Shown: piece by piece, positions 42,721 to 55,319 of the stretch
How the letters are laid out: each line of letters opens with the position of its first letter
How positions within the stretch are numbered: the first letter of the stretch is position 1
NCBI GenBank assembly: GCA_036250195.1
Contig: JAVHZZ010000003.1
Span: 294,597,065-294,661,064 of the forward strand
Direction of reading: 5' to 3'
Source: Mixophyes australis
Taxonomy: Eukaryota > Chordata > Amphibia > Anura > Limnodynastidae
Length of the DNA: 64,000 nucleotides
Program-made: the position numbers and the translations under genes
Notes under the pieces: model-generated
Seen by the model: the letters and a program-made list of their open reading frames with translations, nothing else
Databases searched by the model: none
Told to the model about the DNA's origin: nothing

Positions 42721-43999
42721 CAGCTAAGGGTGGTTTCCTCACACAAATTCACTCAAATAAGCTGAACACTAACTGATTCCACTCTGTACTGTAGCAAACA
42801 CTTTAATCAATTTAATTGGAAGATATTAACACATGTTTTCTATATATTATCTGCCTAGAGGTTACAAATGGTAAAGATATATTTGATAAAGAAGATTATT
42901 TTCCAGCTATGGACCTTTGGAGAAATATACATTTACCTACTTGAAGTTAACAGTGGTAAAACATGTCTTTCTTGAGAGGTCTCCTCTCAACTGTATGTGG
43001 ATAGTAAATTAGCCTGTGAGTCTGGTCAAGTGGGTTTTTGGTCATCTAAAACATTTGTTCATTTGAAGCATAAATGCATTTTATTGAAATTTAGAAATAT
43101 TATAGGTCACTGCTGTACTATTAAAGTTACATATCACTCTCTTGACTCTCTAAGCAATGTTGTCATAAAAAAAAAAATATTTCCCAACATCCATTTTTGC
43201 AGGGAAAATATGCTGACCTGAGAGGTGTCTGTGACACATACAAAGTTAAAGTGTTTCTTAATTTAATATTTCTCCCTTTGAAGATAAAAATTAATATATT
43301 ACTTTCTAGCAATGCTTCCCATTTTTAAACATTTCCATGCTGATTGTCGTTTGCTATTTGTCCAATCTTTTTCAAGTTTCTATTTTTATTAGATACACTC
43401 ATAGTAATTATAGCACTCATTACAGTATTTACACATTTTATAATATACCATCCAAAAATTACGACAAACAAGTTTGATCACACATAGTTTAAAAGAAAAC
43501 ATGCAAATATTGCAACGTTAGTCTGTTTTTATAAAAGAAAGTAAAACAACGTTTTTATCATTTTTATATTGGATACATAAAATACATATAAAAATATAAA
43601 TAGTGTCAAAGAGGTTTATTTTATAGTACTAAGATGCATTGTGTATATTTAAAACAAGTTTGATCCAGCTTATATTTGTACAACAGTGACCTTTAGAGAA
43701 ATTAATTTTCCATTTTACTTCAGATGCTGAAAACTGAGAAAACTGCTTTCCCATTAATTTAATATAAAATATGATGTGTTGGGATGGGACGCTAGGTTTT
43801 GTCAAGTGTGGAGCTAAATACTATTAGTATGGAAATGTTGTGGTGTTTTGGCAATATGCTAGTTGTAGTCAAACAATGGGATAACAAACATAAAATACAC
43901 ATATAAGTGAACATGAATACATAAAAAAGACAAATCCCTCACTAAGCACCTTTATGTAATGCAAACAAATATCAATAGACAATAAAGATCAGTTACAAA
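42721..43999. other. No gene seen
   Basis: AT-rich intergenic DNA. No open frame of interest and no element I can name. Confidence 0.5.
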
Positions 44000-44007
44000 T
44001 ATGCAAT

Positions 44008-44174
44008 CAGAGGCAAACTGGGCTGGGGGGCAGGGGTGCTTATGCCCCCTGGGACGTCCCATAGTGGGCTACCTTGGGCTGGGTCATTGAGCGACCTGCA
44101 TTTTTTTCCCTTTAAAATAGGCTGCTGAGTCGAGACTTGCTCCCCACGGGCTAAAATTTTCCAGCTCTCCCCTG
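44008..44174. mobile_element. hAT-type MITE
   Basis: The ends CAGAGGCAAACTGGGC and CCAGCTCTCCCCTG are imperfect inverted repeats. TATGCAAT flanks it exactly on both sides (44000-44007, 44175-44182). At 167 bp it belongs to the same family as 19852-20009. Confidence 0.85.
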
Positions 44175-44182
44175 TATGCAAT

Positions 44183-45239
44183 ATATGCACATCCCACAGT
44201 GTATATAACAGTGCCTGTTGTTGCATATATACAGTACATCCAGCTTTGAGCAATGCACATAAATTTTGAATGTGCATTTGGCATCATCTAGGTGGCGCAG
44301 AATTTAGCATCTTCTGATGGGAAAAAATTCAGAAATAAATACAGCACTAATGTTAAATCTGAGCTGCCAGTGTGAACATTAGCAATTTATTTATTTTGCA
44401 TTTTGCGTTTTGGTGTGAGGATTAGAAAAATGTATATAATTGTTAAAACTGCTGTGTCATACTAACTGATTAGAGAAGCATATTAATGTTTTTTTCCTCT
44501 TCCTTTCTACAATTGTGCATGCCTCGTAACTGTCCCGATTTCAGTGGGGCAGTCCCGCTGTCCAGCCTGGGGACAAGTGTGTCCCGCAGGTGAGACCTTT
44601 AGGAAAAGGAAAATTTCTAATGGGCAGTCTAGTGCTTTACAATGCTATGCAGTCCACTGTCATCTATGTGTCCCAGCAGGATTTGCATATTTCATAACTA
44701 ACCTTTAATGTGCATGAGAATAAAACCATAGTGATAATTCCCTTCAGAATAAAATCCAAGTGACAAACCATGGTTAATTTCAAGTGAGGCTTATGTTATG
44801 GAACTATTAGCAAGAATACACATATTTGTGTATTTTACTGAAGCAACTTTTAGCCAAATATTAGATTATCACATAGATGTCTGAGACATTTAAGTAAGTA
44901 ATGTCACTGTAGGTAGAGAGTACAATAAAATATTTCAATACAATGCAAATATTTAGGTGAAATACAAATGTTCAAACATGCAGCTGTTACAAGCAGTATG
45001 ATGATAATTGTCAATCTCCATGTCAGTGCATATTTGACATAGTAAGTATGCACTGCACAATCTGTATAATGAATCAAATATTGACTCAACATAGGTTTAG
45101 CTCAAAGCATTTTAAAATATTTTACTTTTGAAAAATGATTATATTTTCTATAATGATTGCTTTAAATGGAACTAATATAACATGACATAATATGTGAGTA
45201 CTTAACAATGACACAAGACTAATGGAACTACTTAACTTT
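44183..45239. other. Intergenic DNA downstream of MYCT1
   Basis: 44516-44600 (AACTGTCCCGATTTCAGTGG, GGCAGTCCCG) is a fragment of a dispersed repeat. Otherwise AT-rich. No gene. Confidence 0.45.
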
Positions 45240-45549
45240 AATTTATTGCACTACAGTAGCAATCAGCAATGGCAGAGATGGAGCAGACTTTAGTGTACCT
45301 GTTAGTTTAATAAAAAAAAAATGTGCACCCAAGGAGTTCAGGATATTAAGTCCGCTCAGGCACACTTGTTTTGTTCATTAGCAGACTTCAGTTCAGTTCA
45401 GGTTAGATATGTAGTGTGCACACATTTCTGTCTGGTCACCTCTTAGGATGGCACAAAATCAAGCTCACTAATCTCTACTCCATCTGTATTCTTATGTACA
45501 TCAGAAATGAATCAAACTACTTAATCCAATAACAATCCAGTGATCATAT
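45240..45549 (-). other. MYCT1: MYCT1 3' untranslated region (proposed)
   Basis: This runs from the stop codon at 45550 to the first AATAAA on the minus strand (45242-45247). The cleavage site would lie slightly below 45240. The extent is inferred; longer forms are possible. Confidence 0.5.
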
Positions 45550-46079
45550 TCAAGAGTCAGGGAAAGCCTTAATAATACTTTCATAAGCAGGTGGTGGTGT
45601 ATGAGTTGATTGACCAAGACGTAGGCTGTTACTTGACCAGTGGAAGTCAGGGCGGCCAAGGTTGCCAGTGTTGTTGATTGTTGGTGAAGTGCTATTGGCA
45701 CGTGGTAGAGTAACAAGTTGACTGTCAGCTTCAACTGTTAGGGGAGGAGATTGCAAGAATGGATGGAATGTAGATGCTCTGAAGCTAGGTTTCCGAGTGA
45801 ATGGGTCAGGCTGCTCTTGTGAGGTCTGCCTTTGGAACGTCAGACTGGCCAAGCTGAGGTTGCTCCGACGCTCACAGCTGCTGTTTCGATAGAACCCAGA
45901 CCTATTTAATGCATGGTTGTGAGAAGATGTTCTAGGGCGGCGACTTGATGAATTGGTCATTCTTGGGGAAATAGCTGCACTGGCTCGACGGCGGGATAAG
46001 CATGTCACCAGAATCCATATTATACCTCCAATCACCAATCCAATGACAACAGAGACAGTAAATGACAATATCACACCAC
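45550..46079 (-). CDS. MYCT1: MYCT1, last coding exon
   Basis: This exon encodes 176 residues of Myc target protein 1, a small vertebrate protein enriched in endothelium and blood-forming cells. After a TTTTAAAACAG acceptor it starts in codon phase 1. A hydrophobic span (ILSFTVSVVIGLVIGGIIWI) is followed by basic SRRR and a Ser-rich basic region. Then come the family blocks RSGFYRNSSCERRSNLSLAS and FRASTFHPFLQSPP, and the C-terminus PPPAYESIIKAFPDS. PPAY is a PPxY motif, a possible WW-domain ligand. The frame is open with no lesion and ends in TGA at 45552-45550. The short first coding exon must lie to the right, and I did not find it in the window. The name rests on recall of the family sequence. 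Confidence 0.9.
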
Positions 46080-46924
46080 CTGTTTTAAAATAGACAAGTT
46101 TACATTAGAAATATAGCTGGACAAGACAATGAAAAGAAAAGAGACAATAAACAAAAGCTAAAATTGAACATATAAAATAATTTAAATTAAGTCCAATATT
46201 GAAAAATGCAAATGCTCAGAATTGATTAGATTTGGTTACCTCAAATTATTTAATATTATTATTATTATTATTATTATTATTAGTTGGTTTATACAGCCAG
46301 GGTAGACTAAGTAAATTTGACATGAAATCAAAAGTTAGGAAGATGTCTTTACAGAAGTAAGAAATATTTAAATTGTAACCTTGTTTTAGCATTATCTGAT
46401 AGTCAATGGATTATAGTTATCTGTGTTCTATCTACATAGTACCAACAGTGCATGCGTTACCTTTAAAAATTACAAGTTTCTTGTGCAAACTGTATATTTA
46501 CATTTAATTAACACCAACAGGTAAGTAGTGCAGCGGTGCCAAAGGTACATACAAACTGTGCAGTATTCATAAATTATACAATTCAGAGCTACAGTGTCCA
46601 ATAAAAAGACATGGGAGAATGGGCTGAATTTAGCCCCCACAGGAGTCTCCTAGTGTCTCCCTGCTATGTCCTTTATCATACTTATAAGACTTCAAAACAT
46701 TAGAAAGTGCAGTGGGCATTAAGAAGTGACCCCTTTGTTTATCTTATCTTCTTATAGAAAATGTTTTATGGTTTAATAAACACTTTTACATACATGTTGC
46801 TATTATTTCTTCCTACTGTACAAAAGTAACAATGTTGTTAGGTTTTGTAGTGCTTTCAGTAGATAGCCATAAAAACATCTCTACCCTAAATTTTATTCCC
46901 ACTGGTCACCATAGTACAATCTTT
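46080..46924 (-). other. MYCT1 intron sequence
   Basis: AT-rich DNA upstream of the acceptor, with an (ATT)n run at about 46253-46284. No gene. Confidence 0.6.
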
Positions 46925-48454
46925 AAAACTCTTAGATGCCATCCAATCAGGTCAATGTCAGAAGTGGTCACTTGGCAGCTCTGTTGAGGTTAGCAGATGC
47001 ATTAATCATAAAAAGCTATGTAAATCATACATGTAAGTACTGTTTTAGGAATAATGGGGTCCCTTTTGACTCCCCAAACAATCATCATAGAAGAGACAGG
47101 AGAGTCTCCAACAGGAAATTGATACATGAGAATAGGTATGAATGCCTACATGATTTGGATGCACCCAGACAATTTCAGCATATACTGTATATGAACGTAA
47201 AGGTGCTAAATCTAAAACTTCAAAAATTCAAGAGAGAGGCACCATTACCACAGATAAGTCTCATAATGATAAGTATAGAAACCCCTCTGCACCTTTTTTT
47301 AGGACAGGGTCTATCATCATCCATCTATGTGCAAAGAGCTCGGTCCAAAATAATACAAACGCTCAAAAGAAACAGAGACCTCAAGTCAGAGGATGCACAG
47401 GAGGAGTTACAAAATTGTTAGAAAAATGTAAGACTACTATAAGTAAAAAAGAAGTCTTTCATTTATCTTCCAGGGTCCTCACCTCTAATGAGATGAGGCT
47501 CATGGAAAAAGGCTTAAAATGTGCACCGGCTACCAGAACCAACTTGTTTGATTTATTTGTTGATCTCAGCAAGTATGTTAGGACACTTAGAAGAAAAATA
47601 TATTTTGCTTGAAAGGCTATAAAAAGACAAATTATACAGGTTTACACATAGTCCTTAATGGTGAGGATGAAAAAGCATTTGAGGAGTTAGAATCATTGTA
47701 ATTGGAATCAATAGATCCCAAATCATTGCAGGCTACTGAGGATTTTGGCATCAAAAATTATGGCACAGCAAGATTCTTAAAAAAATGTTTCAATTTCAAT
47801 ACATTGCAGCATAGAGGACCATTTGTAGAAAGCTGTTATAAAAGCACAATGGAAGACTTCCATATCCTGTGTGAGAAAGTAGATAAAAAAATTATTAAAG
47901 GGATAATCTGACTATGAGTAAGAGAAAAGCATTCAAAGTCTTATGCCTGATGAAACATTGATCATCAAGCCAGGGGATAATGGAGGTGGCTTGAGGATCC
48001 AAAATGTGATGAACTATTAAGTGGAGGCTCTACGACAGTTGAGTGATATGAATTTTTATAAAAAACTGGAATCTGAACCCAATCCCCAATACCAGCGTAA
48101 ACTGAGATCTATGTTGGATACAGCCCTTACTGACAATGTAATTACTAAGGACACTTTACATTTTTTTATATATATATTATATCCGGTTGCACCCACTTTT
48201 TATCAGTTATCAAAGATTCACAAGACACTAATTGCACAAGACCAATTATTTCGGGAGTGGGTTCCCTCATGTACATTCACACAAAGCTAGTTTTCTTTGT
48301 TGAGATCATATATTAAGGACACAACTAATTTTCTTGATTTGATTAATACGGTGGACTGGAAAAAGTCATACCGTTTTATGACTTGCACCGTAGAAGCACT
48401 GTATTCCAACATACCTCCAAATCGAGGTCTGGAAGCAGTTGCCTTGTTAAAGCA

Positions 48455-49157
48455 GGTATGCGAAACGCGCGTTGGCGTTTGCCTCGCTATGCTTTATTAT
48501 AATAGATTCTTTCATTTTTAGTCCTAGATAACAGTATCCAGCGGCACTACCCCTAGTATATCCAGGACGTGAACCACTTAGAGTAGCGTACCTTTCTCTA
48601 TTTTTTATCATAGTGTAGGCTACTCATTGATTCAGGAGTAATAGTATCATAGCATTTCATTAGGAAGGGGACAAGCCTTTTACTAAGTTCAATTTCCATG
48701 CAGAGGCTTGTATTTGTATAGAGCCATCTGAATCTGGTGTACTGTATTTCTCAATGGCTTTTTTCTCTTTCACCTAGTAGATTTTCAGATACAGTATTGA
48801 TTTTTATGTCAAGTTATAATTAGCTATTGTTATATCATATCAAATAAAAGAGATTATAGAATCTTTATTGAGAGATTAACAATTTAGGATCTTATAATAA
48901 TTTACTATTGTGATTACTGATTCAGTACTAAAATATATTTAGCATAGCGAGGCGGGGCAACAGCAGCTGCCAATTTTAATCACTCATTTTGCACTTTTTG
49001 CACTGTTCATTTTCCTTTTTATAATATTTTGCCACTGGTGGCTTATTTAGGGAACATTTTAATATATATCTAATAAAGTATTTTATTTTAAAATATTACT
49101 CTATCACTCAAAGACTGTCCCTAGTTACAGTCCATGCTTTCTTTCTTTTTCTTTCAC
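48455..49157. mobile_element. Insert within the Penelope element, possibly another Penelope terminal region
   Basis: Penelope coding stops after a GLEAVALLKQ stretch and resumes at about 49372. The insert starts GTATGCGAAACGCGCGTTGG, which resembles the GAAAC side of the hammerhead ribozymes found in Penelope terminal repeats. The GCCTCGCTATGCT motif at about 48480 is mirrored by AGCATAGCGAGGC at about 48950. No coding. The CUGAUGA side is not intact, so no working ribozyme is claimed. Confidence 0.45.
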
Positions 49158-49375
49158 CAATGCTCCAGTTTCCTCCCACATTCCAAAAACATACTAGTAG
49201 GTTAATTGGCTGCTATCAAATTGACCCTAGTCTCTCTCTCTCTCTTTCTGTTTGTGTGCGTGTTTATGTTAGGGAATTTAGACTGTAAGCTCCAATGGGG
49301 CAGGGACTGATGTGAGTTCTTTGTACAGAGCTGCGGAATTGGTGGCATTATATAAATAGATGATGATGATGAAGT
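49158..49375 (+). mobile_element. V-SINE, 5'-truncated
   Basis: TGCTCCAGTTTCCTCCCAC, CATACTAGTAGGTTAATTGG, a (CT)n/(TG)n stretch, AATTTAGACTGTAAGCTCC, the GGGCAGGGACTGATGTGAG tail and (GAT)n. It lies at the right edge of the insert in the Penelope element. Confidence 0.85.
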
Positions 49376-50400
49376 TTATTTTAGAACAGAATTATTTTGT
49401 TTTTAACACTCAATTTTATTTATAAGCACTAGGACTGCCATGGGAACCAGGTTCCCCCCTAGCTATGCAAACCTCTATATGGGCCTCTTTGAAGAACTCT
49501 ACATATGATGTTCGACATTCAGGGTGAGCCTGCTTCTCAATGGCAGGTACATATATGATTTATTTTTTGTTTGGGATGGTGATGAGGATTCTACACAATT
49601 ATTTTTATCCCATTTAAATCACAATGATTTTGGTATTAGGTTCACTGGTCATCAAGATGATGCACTTGTTAATTTTTGGGATGATACATTGTCAGTGAGG
49701 TAGAACAAGATTATCTCTGAGACATACACAAAAAGTGTAGATATGTTTAATTACCTTCACTATAAAAGTAGCTATGCACAGAAATGGAAGTACAACATTC
49801 CCAAGGTTCAGTTCCTTCATGTTTGGAGGAACTGTTCCCTGGTGGAAGACTTTAATAGACAAGTTAGTGTGCTATGCCAGTCACTTTTGGGACAGGGATA
49901 GCCAAAATTACTTGATAGTGCATTACAGGAGGTAGACTTCATTAATCAAAACTATCTAGTGATTCATAGAGTTAAAGGTGAAAAGGAGACAGATGATAGG
50001 TATATGGTGTTCGTAACTCAGTATGATGCATATGCATCAAATATCAGAAGAATTATTAAAAAGAACTTTGCTATATTGGAACATGATGATTTATTAAGTA
50101 CCACTAGAAATAGAGACAAGAATATTGTTTTTAGAAGATCCAGAAAGCTGAAAGAAAAACTAGCCCCTAGTTTCTTTAAGAACAAGATGGGGATTAAAGA
50201 TACTATGAGGAATTAAAAAGTACTTTGAATAACTGTGCTAATTGGTTAGGTTTGTGACCTAATGGGTATTATAAATGCGGACGAAACCATTGTTTAACAT
50301 GCAAGTTTACAGATCATAAGAGCCATGAATTTTCTTCCTTTGTCTCTAAAGCACACTTTCCAATAAAAAAACATTTTAGATTGTTGCTCTAGTTACATAA

Positions 50401-50849
50401 TAAACCTCATAAACTATGGTTATGGAATTAAATATGTATTTTTTTTAGCTCTATAGGGATTATAATAAATAATTTAATATACAAAATATAATTTGACTAT
50501 TAATTTTATGAGATAATAGATATGATAAAAATAAATATAGAAATAGATAGAAATAATAAGATATTATTATTATTATTATTTTTATGTTTTGGGCAATTAC
50601 TTAATATATTATTGTCCCAATACATGATTGGTCCATATATGCCCACTCTGAACAAATGTTGCTGTTGTTGTCATACTTGATATATATACAATTATAACAT
50701 CATTGAATTATAAGGAAGTTTTTTAAAAAAAAAAAAATCATATTTGCAATTCTACATATTATAAGGTGTATTTAAACTAGATCAATAATATATGTGATCA
50801 GTTTTATTTGATTACTGTATCAGAATTTGAGCTTCAGCAATACGAAATC
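50401..50849. other. AT-rich DNA, no gene
   Basis: Possibly the worn end of the Penelope element. Short (ATT)n and A runs only. Confidence 0.4.
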
Positions 50850-51060
50850 GTCTTTTAAAGCAGTTAATGTTTACATGCCATCTAATTGGCTCACATCTGA
50901 ACAGTACAAGGCGGTTGCCTAGAAACAAAGTTTCTGTTTATAGGCAAATGATTGGCCACAATATTTTATTGATGGATCTATAAAAGGGTGCCTTGACCAC
51001 TAGAATCTTACCTCTGAAGAAACCACCCATAGAATGTCAACAATCACAGTCGACATTTTC
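50850..51060 (+). mobile_element. Possible Penelope terminal region
   Basis: GATTGGCCACAAT, then CTATAAAAGGGTGCC (TATA-like) and CCTCTGAAGAAACC have the order of Penelope terminal repeats, as expected just beyond the element at 46925-50400. This rests on pattern recall only. Confidence 0.35.
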
Positions 51061-51785
51061 AAGCTGTCCCCAGAATAGAAGTGTCAGCATTTAGCTTCCC
51101 AACATTTTCATGTCAACAGGATAACTGCTGACATTTCCAGTGTTGCAAATTTAGTACCCAACCCAGATAATAGCATGTAAATTGCTGTAGATTTACTGGA
51201 GGCTATGTGTGCTATGATATGTGTGCAGGGCCAGTAAATTCTATAGAGACAGAGGGCAAAATACTAATATGGTTGGATTTGTTTAATCTAATCTTTGATA
51301 TAAGATTACATAATATGCACAGTACTCAGTTATTTTAGTGGAGTTTGCTCTTTTAGCTGTCATTTAAACAAGACTTGAGCTGTAGCTGTTATCACTTCGG
51401 TGGTTTAGCATTTTACTATTTATATACAATGTTGTGACTGCTTTCTTCTTTGGGGTAGCATCACACCCATTTATCCATAGGCGATTTTACTCAGAGCAGA
51501 AAATAGTCTGGTCTCTACTAATATTATTTGTAGATCATAGGTATTAAAAGAGTTAAGTGCCATGTTATAAAATTATAGGTACACATCTGAACGAGGTCAC
51601 CTTTTAGTGATAGATAAGCAATTCACATTTTTAATAAGTATTTTTATTTATTCTAGAATTTAAAATATAGTTTAACATATATTTGTGTCACTCACCGGAC
51701 TGTGAGTGCTTCTATCACCTGGTGATCCCTGGGTAAAGACTCCTAGTGCCCGTGACAATTTGATATCTATCTATCTATATACAGC

Positions 51786-51853
<68 letters not shown>

Positions 51854-53540
51854 TTTTTTCAGGCAAAAAACATAGTTTAATGGTTTAATGCTTCGGTAAT
51901 GGTTTTTTCACAAAAACAAAAGCAAGGAAATTCGGTGTTAGAGTTTGAAACTACCCACCCATCCTTCAGCACCACAAACATACAAGTAGGGGAGAATACG
52001 AAGCCAATACAACCAATGACAGAAAAACAACTGTCGAAATGTACAACGAGATATTCCCACCCACCTTACCAGGTACTGTGTGCTCAGTAGACATCGACAT
52101 AAACACTGATGCCATGCACACCAAACGTACATATCACGGATTGCAGATGCACAGAATGTACCACACTTAGAAGTTGCATGGCCTTACCTAATATTGCCCT
52201 ACAATTTACTACTTGCCCTACAGTCTATTAAAAAATAAATATGTTCTATTCTGAAGATCTGATGAAAGTACAACTTTCTTTCTTGTGTTTCTGATCCTTT
52301 ATTCCCTATAGTAGTACTCCTCAGCTAAAGAACAGAAGAAAACTACATACACAGTTGACCTCATGTATACACAACCTTCCACTGTTAGTCACTAGAGCTT
52401 CTTTGTACTAAAGAACCCCAGTGATATAACTCGATGAGGACTAGAAGAAGACTAGAAAAACTATGATTCTGTTGTGGAGAATGCCCCCCTTACATCCTGC
52501 AACACTTCTATGGGGAAACGCCTCTATGGGGTGCGAGGAAAAATGAGCGGAGTTTCCAGCCATTAAATCTGCATGACGTGTCTCCGTTAGCATTCCAGAG
52601 ACCCCGCATGCAGAATTGAATCTCCTCCATGGTGTGTACAATTAACATACTTTTCACCTCAGTAGGATCACAGCCAGAAGTATCTCCCAAACCCAAATAT
52701 TAGGGATTACCATGACCAGCACTACCATTTGTCAAACCTAGGTGGTTGCTTAGGGCACCTAAAACACTGAAAGAGTGACAAAATGTAACTCATCCGAAGA
52801 TTTTAATGTTCCTGCAGAACCCCCACACGGAGCACTGTTTACTGACATGTCAGTCTTAAGTTTGGAGTGAGGAGCTTAGTTATGATGTCACAGCCAACCA
52901 CCACACTCTCAATCTGAGGAGTCAACTATACCCTACCTCCTGCCTTTTAAGGTAAGAAACAGTGGGATTGGGGGAGCCATTTCCAATGGTAGGATGGGGT
53001 TTCCGAATAGGGAGGGCACCGCCAGCTGCCAGGGCTTGCACAGACACTGGGTACTACAACATAATTTGTAGACCAACAATGAAAAGTGAAGTTGCATTCC
53101 GTAGGGCTGCCAACGGTCTATACAATAAGTACATCTACGTTAATAGTTTAGTGGGATTTAGGGTTGTCTACGGATCGATTTCTATTCAAACTCAAAATCC
53201 CATTCTCACTTTGCAACCAAATTTATCTTAAATATTTTTTGAGGGTTGTTTACTGCAACTATCTCACGCAAGCAGCCCAGATCCCAGACTCTGAATAAGG
53301 CCCTGGCTCCTAGAGAGTTCCAAATGTAAATTCCAATAATGTTACTGGTGGTGGATATGTGACAGAACAAGGACCGTTTGATAAAGGAAATAGAAAAAAC
53401 CTACGTTTGCGGTACTGTCAATCTTTTATTAAAAAAATTTGCAAAGCTTCCATACAAATGTGTGTGACATATAGAGACGATATCCTAAATGTAAAAAATA
53501 GGCCTATTAAACCGGTCTCCCCCTATCCCATTTCGCCCCC
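51061..53540. other. Intergenic or intron DNA
   Basis: A (TA)n microsatellite lies at 51787-51848. Short open frames at 51899-52090 and 52441-53231 show no family resemblance. No other feature. Confidence 0.5.
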
Positions 53541-53544
53541 TTTC

Positions 53545-54258
53545 GCTCTATTATTAACGCAGCTGTGTGACTTATCTTTCTTTCACGCCGGTCTTCCTCT
53601 TCCTCCCCGCTCTGCCTTGCCCTACACTTGCTCCCTTTCTCCTACAGAATCCACTTTAAATTCCTTACTGTCACCTACAAGGCCCTCTCCTATTCCACTG
53701 CCCCATATATCTCTAACCTCTTCTCCATCCACACTCCCGCCCGTTCCCTGCGTTTGGCCAATGGCCATCACTTTTCCTCTGCACTGATCACCTCATCCCA
53801 TGCCAGAATTCAAGACTTCTCCCGAGCTGCCACCCTTCACTGGAATGACCTCCCTCGCTTCATCCATCTGTCCCATAATCTGAGCACCTTCAAACAAGCT
53901 CTCACAGCCCATCTGTTTCTTAAGACTTACCAGCCATCCAGATAACTTTCTCTTGACCTCCCACTTTCCTGTCTTCTCTTGCGCTTGATCCCCTCTATTG
54001 ACTCTTTTCGTGCCTGCTGTCTGTTTTCCCTCCCTTTAGGATGTAAGCTCTTACAAGCAAGGCCCTCTTCCCTCCTGTCTCTCTACCTAGTCTTCTGCTC
54101 CAACGTCACTATACTAGCTTTATTTGGAGTTTTGAAGACCTGGTATTATCTGTCTAGTGTTCTGTACTGTATTACTTGTTTATTGCCCACTGACTGTATT
54201 CTGTATGGCACTGAGGAAATCTTGTGGCACCCTATAAATAAAGGTTATCATTATTATT

Positions 54259-54300
<42 letters not shown>
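53545..54300 (+). mobile_element. L2 LINE 3' fragment
   Basis: The C-terminal RT region ([40 protein letters not shown]) is followed by the L2 3' end (TATGGCACTGAGGAAATCTTG, CCCTATAAATAAAGG) and a (TAA)n tail. It is a close relative of 38490-41262, 5'-truncated and inactive. Confidence 0.88.
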
Positions 54301-54301
<1 letters not shown>

Positions 54302-54317
54302 TTAAATCCATAGCTAT

Positions 54318-54904
54318 TGTGACAGTGTGAGGGGATTGGATACCATCTCCTGTTGTAAATGGAGGTAAACAGCAGCAATGATATCACACAACTCCAGGGA
54401 TTTTAGTACAACTAGCCTCAGCCAGGTTTATTAAGCAACAAAAATAAAAGATAACTTCAAAATAAAGACCTTGCCGTCCGGCTCTAACTAAACATATGTC
54501 AAGTCTGACTACCAAACTAAAGAAAAGAAAAAAACAGTGCAATATGGTTCAGTCACAGGCAAAGTAGTAAGGTTTCTTCTCACTGAGACCCACCAGCCTC
54601 TGTCCCCAGGCAGAGACAGAGACTGTGCTGAGAAGCAGCTTTTTACCTGCACTGCTCAGGTGCACCTCCTAATTATCAGTAGGTCAGCAGATCACCTGAA
54701 AGACCCAGCTACAGGCCTAATGGATGGAACCCACCCTACTCTTTCCATCCATAAACCCCTTTTCCGGTTTTCCACAAGCCTTTAGTTTTGCAGCAACTCA
54801 CAGCTACTAAAAACACATGTTCTCCTGGGATTTTAAAAGCAGTATGCTAGGAATGTAGGCGAAACATACCTATTACAATACACTTCACCCTTGATTGTGT
54901 CACA
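54318..54904 (-). repeat. Solo LTR, minus strand
   Basis: TGTGACAGTG and TTGTGTCACA form a TG...CA element with inverted tips. CTAT flanks both sides (54314-54317, 54905-54908), a 4-bp duplication. On the minus strand TTTTAAAATCCC (TATA-like) precedes GCTTAATAAACCTGGC (poly(A) signal), the order of an LTR. No internal sequence remains. Confidence 0.6.
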
Positions 54905-54908
54905 CTAT

Positions 54909-55316
54909 ATGTCTTGAAAGAATAAAATTTGACAGATCAACAGATGTGTGGGTCTTGATTGTGTATTCCAAATTTCAGGCAAATCTCAGGCAAAGTTATT
55001 TACGGGCAAAATGTTAGATTTATGTAAATGCTAACATATTAGTTAATATATAGTTATTCGTTAATATACAGTTAATATTGAAGCATCTAATACATAGAAA
55101 ATAAATACAATATATTGTAATTATTTTTACTATGTATCTATTTTCTATATGTATTTATTTTCTCTATGTACAAGGTATTTCAGTCTAAATTGATATGTGG
55201 CAGTTAGTGCTCTTTATGGCATGATATACACCTGATTGGTTTATTACTTTTATTTTAGTGCTATTAGAATATCTATCATTAGTAAAATAACTGTTGTTTA
55301 CGTCTACCTTATTTAT
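54909..55316. other. No gene seen
   Basis: AT-rich DNA. No feature. Confidence 0.5.
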
Positions 55317-55319
55317 TTA

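Larger units (their letters stand above)
46925..50400 (+). pseudogene. Decayed Penelope-like (Neptune-type) retroelement
   Basis: Pieces in several frames follow the Penelope order: an N-terminal region (46936-47421); LIIKPGDNGGG and VEALRQLSDMNFYKKLESEP (from about 47960); the PTFYQLSKIHK box (about 48190); then, after an interruption, GTAMGTRFPPSYANLYMG (about 49437), the RT core RYIYDLFFVWDGDED (about 49546) and the thumb (DAYASNIRRIIKKNF, FRRSRKLKEKLAP, 50020-50170). Next is the C-x-R-N-H-C-x2-C linker (about 50275) that normally precedes the GIY-YIG endonuclease. The endonuclease itself is missing or unrecognisable. Stops and frameshifts abound. It lies in presumed MYCT1 intron DNA. Confidence 0.87.

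Noticed and set aside
43000..45200. Possible VIP exon downstream of MYCT1
   Set aside because: I looked on the minus strand for the conserved peptide-hormone exon expected from human synteny and saw no match.
48440..48500. Functional hammerhead ribozyme
   Set aside because: Only the GAAAC side is convincing; the CUGAUGA side is degraded.
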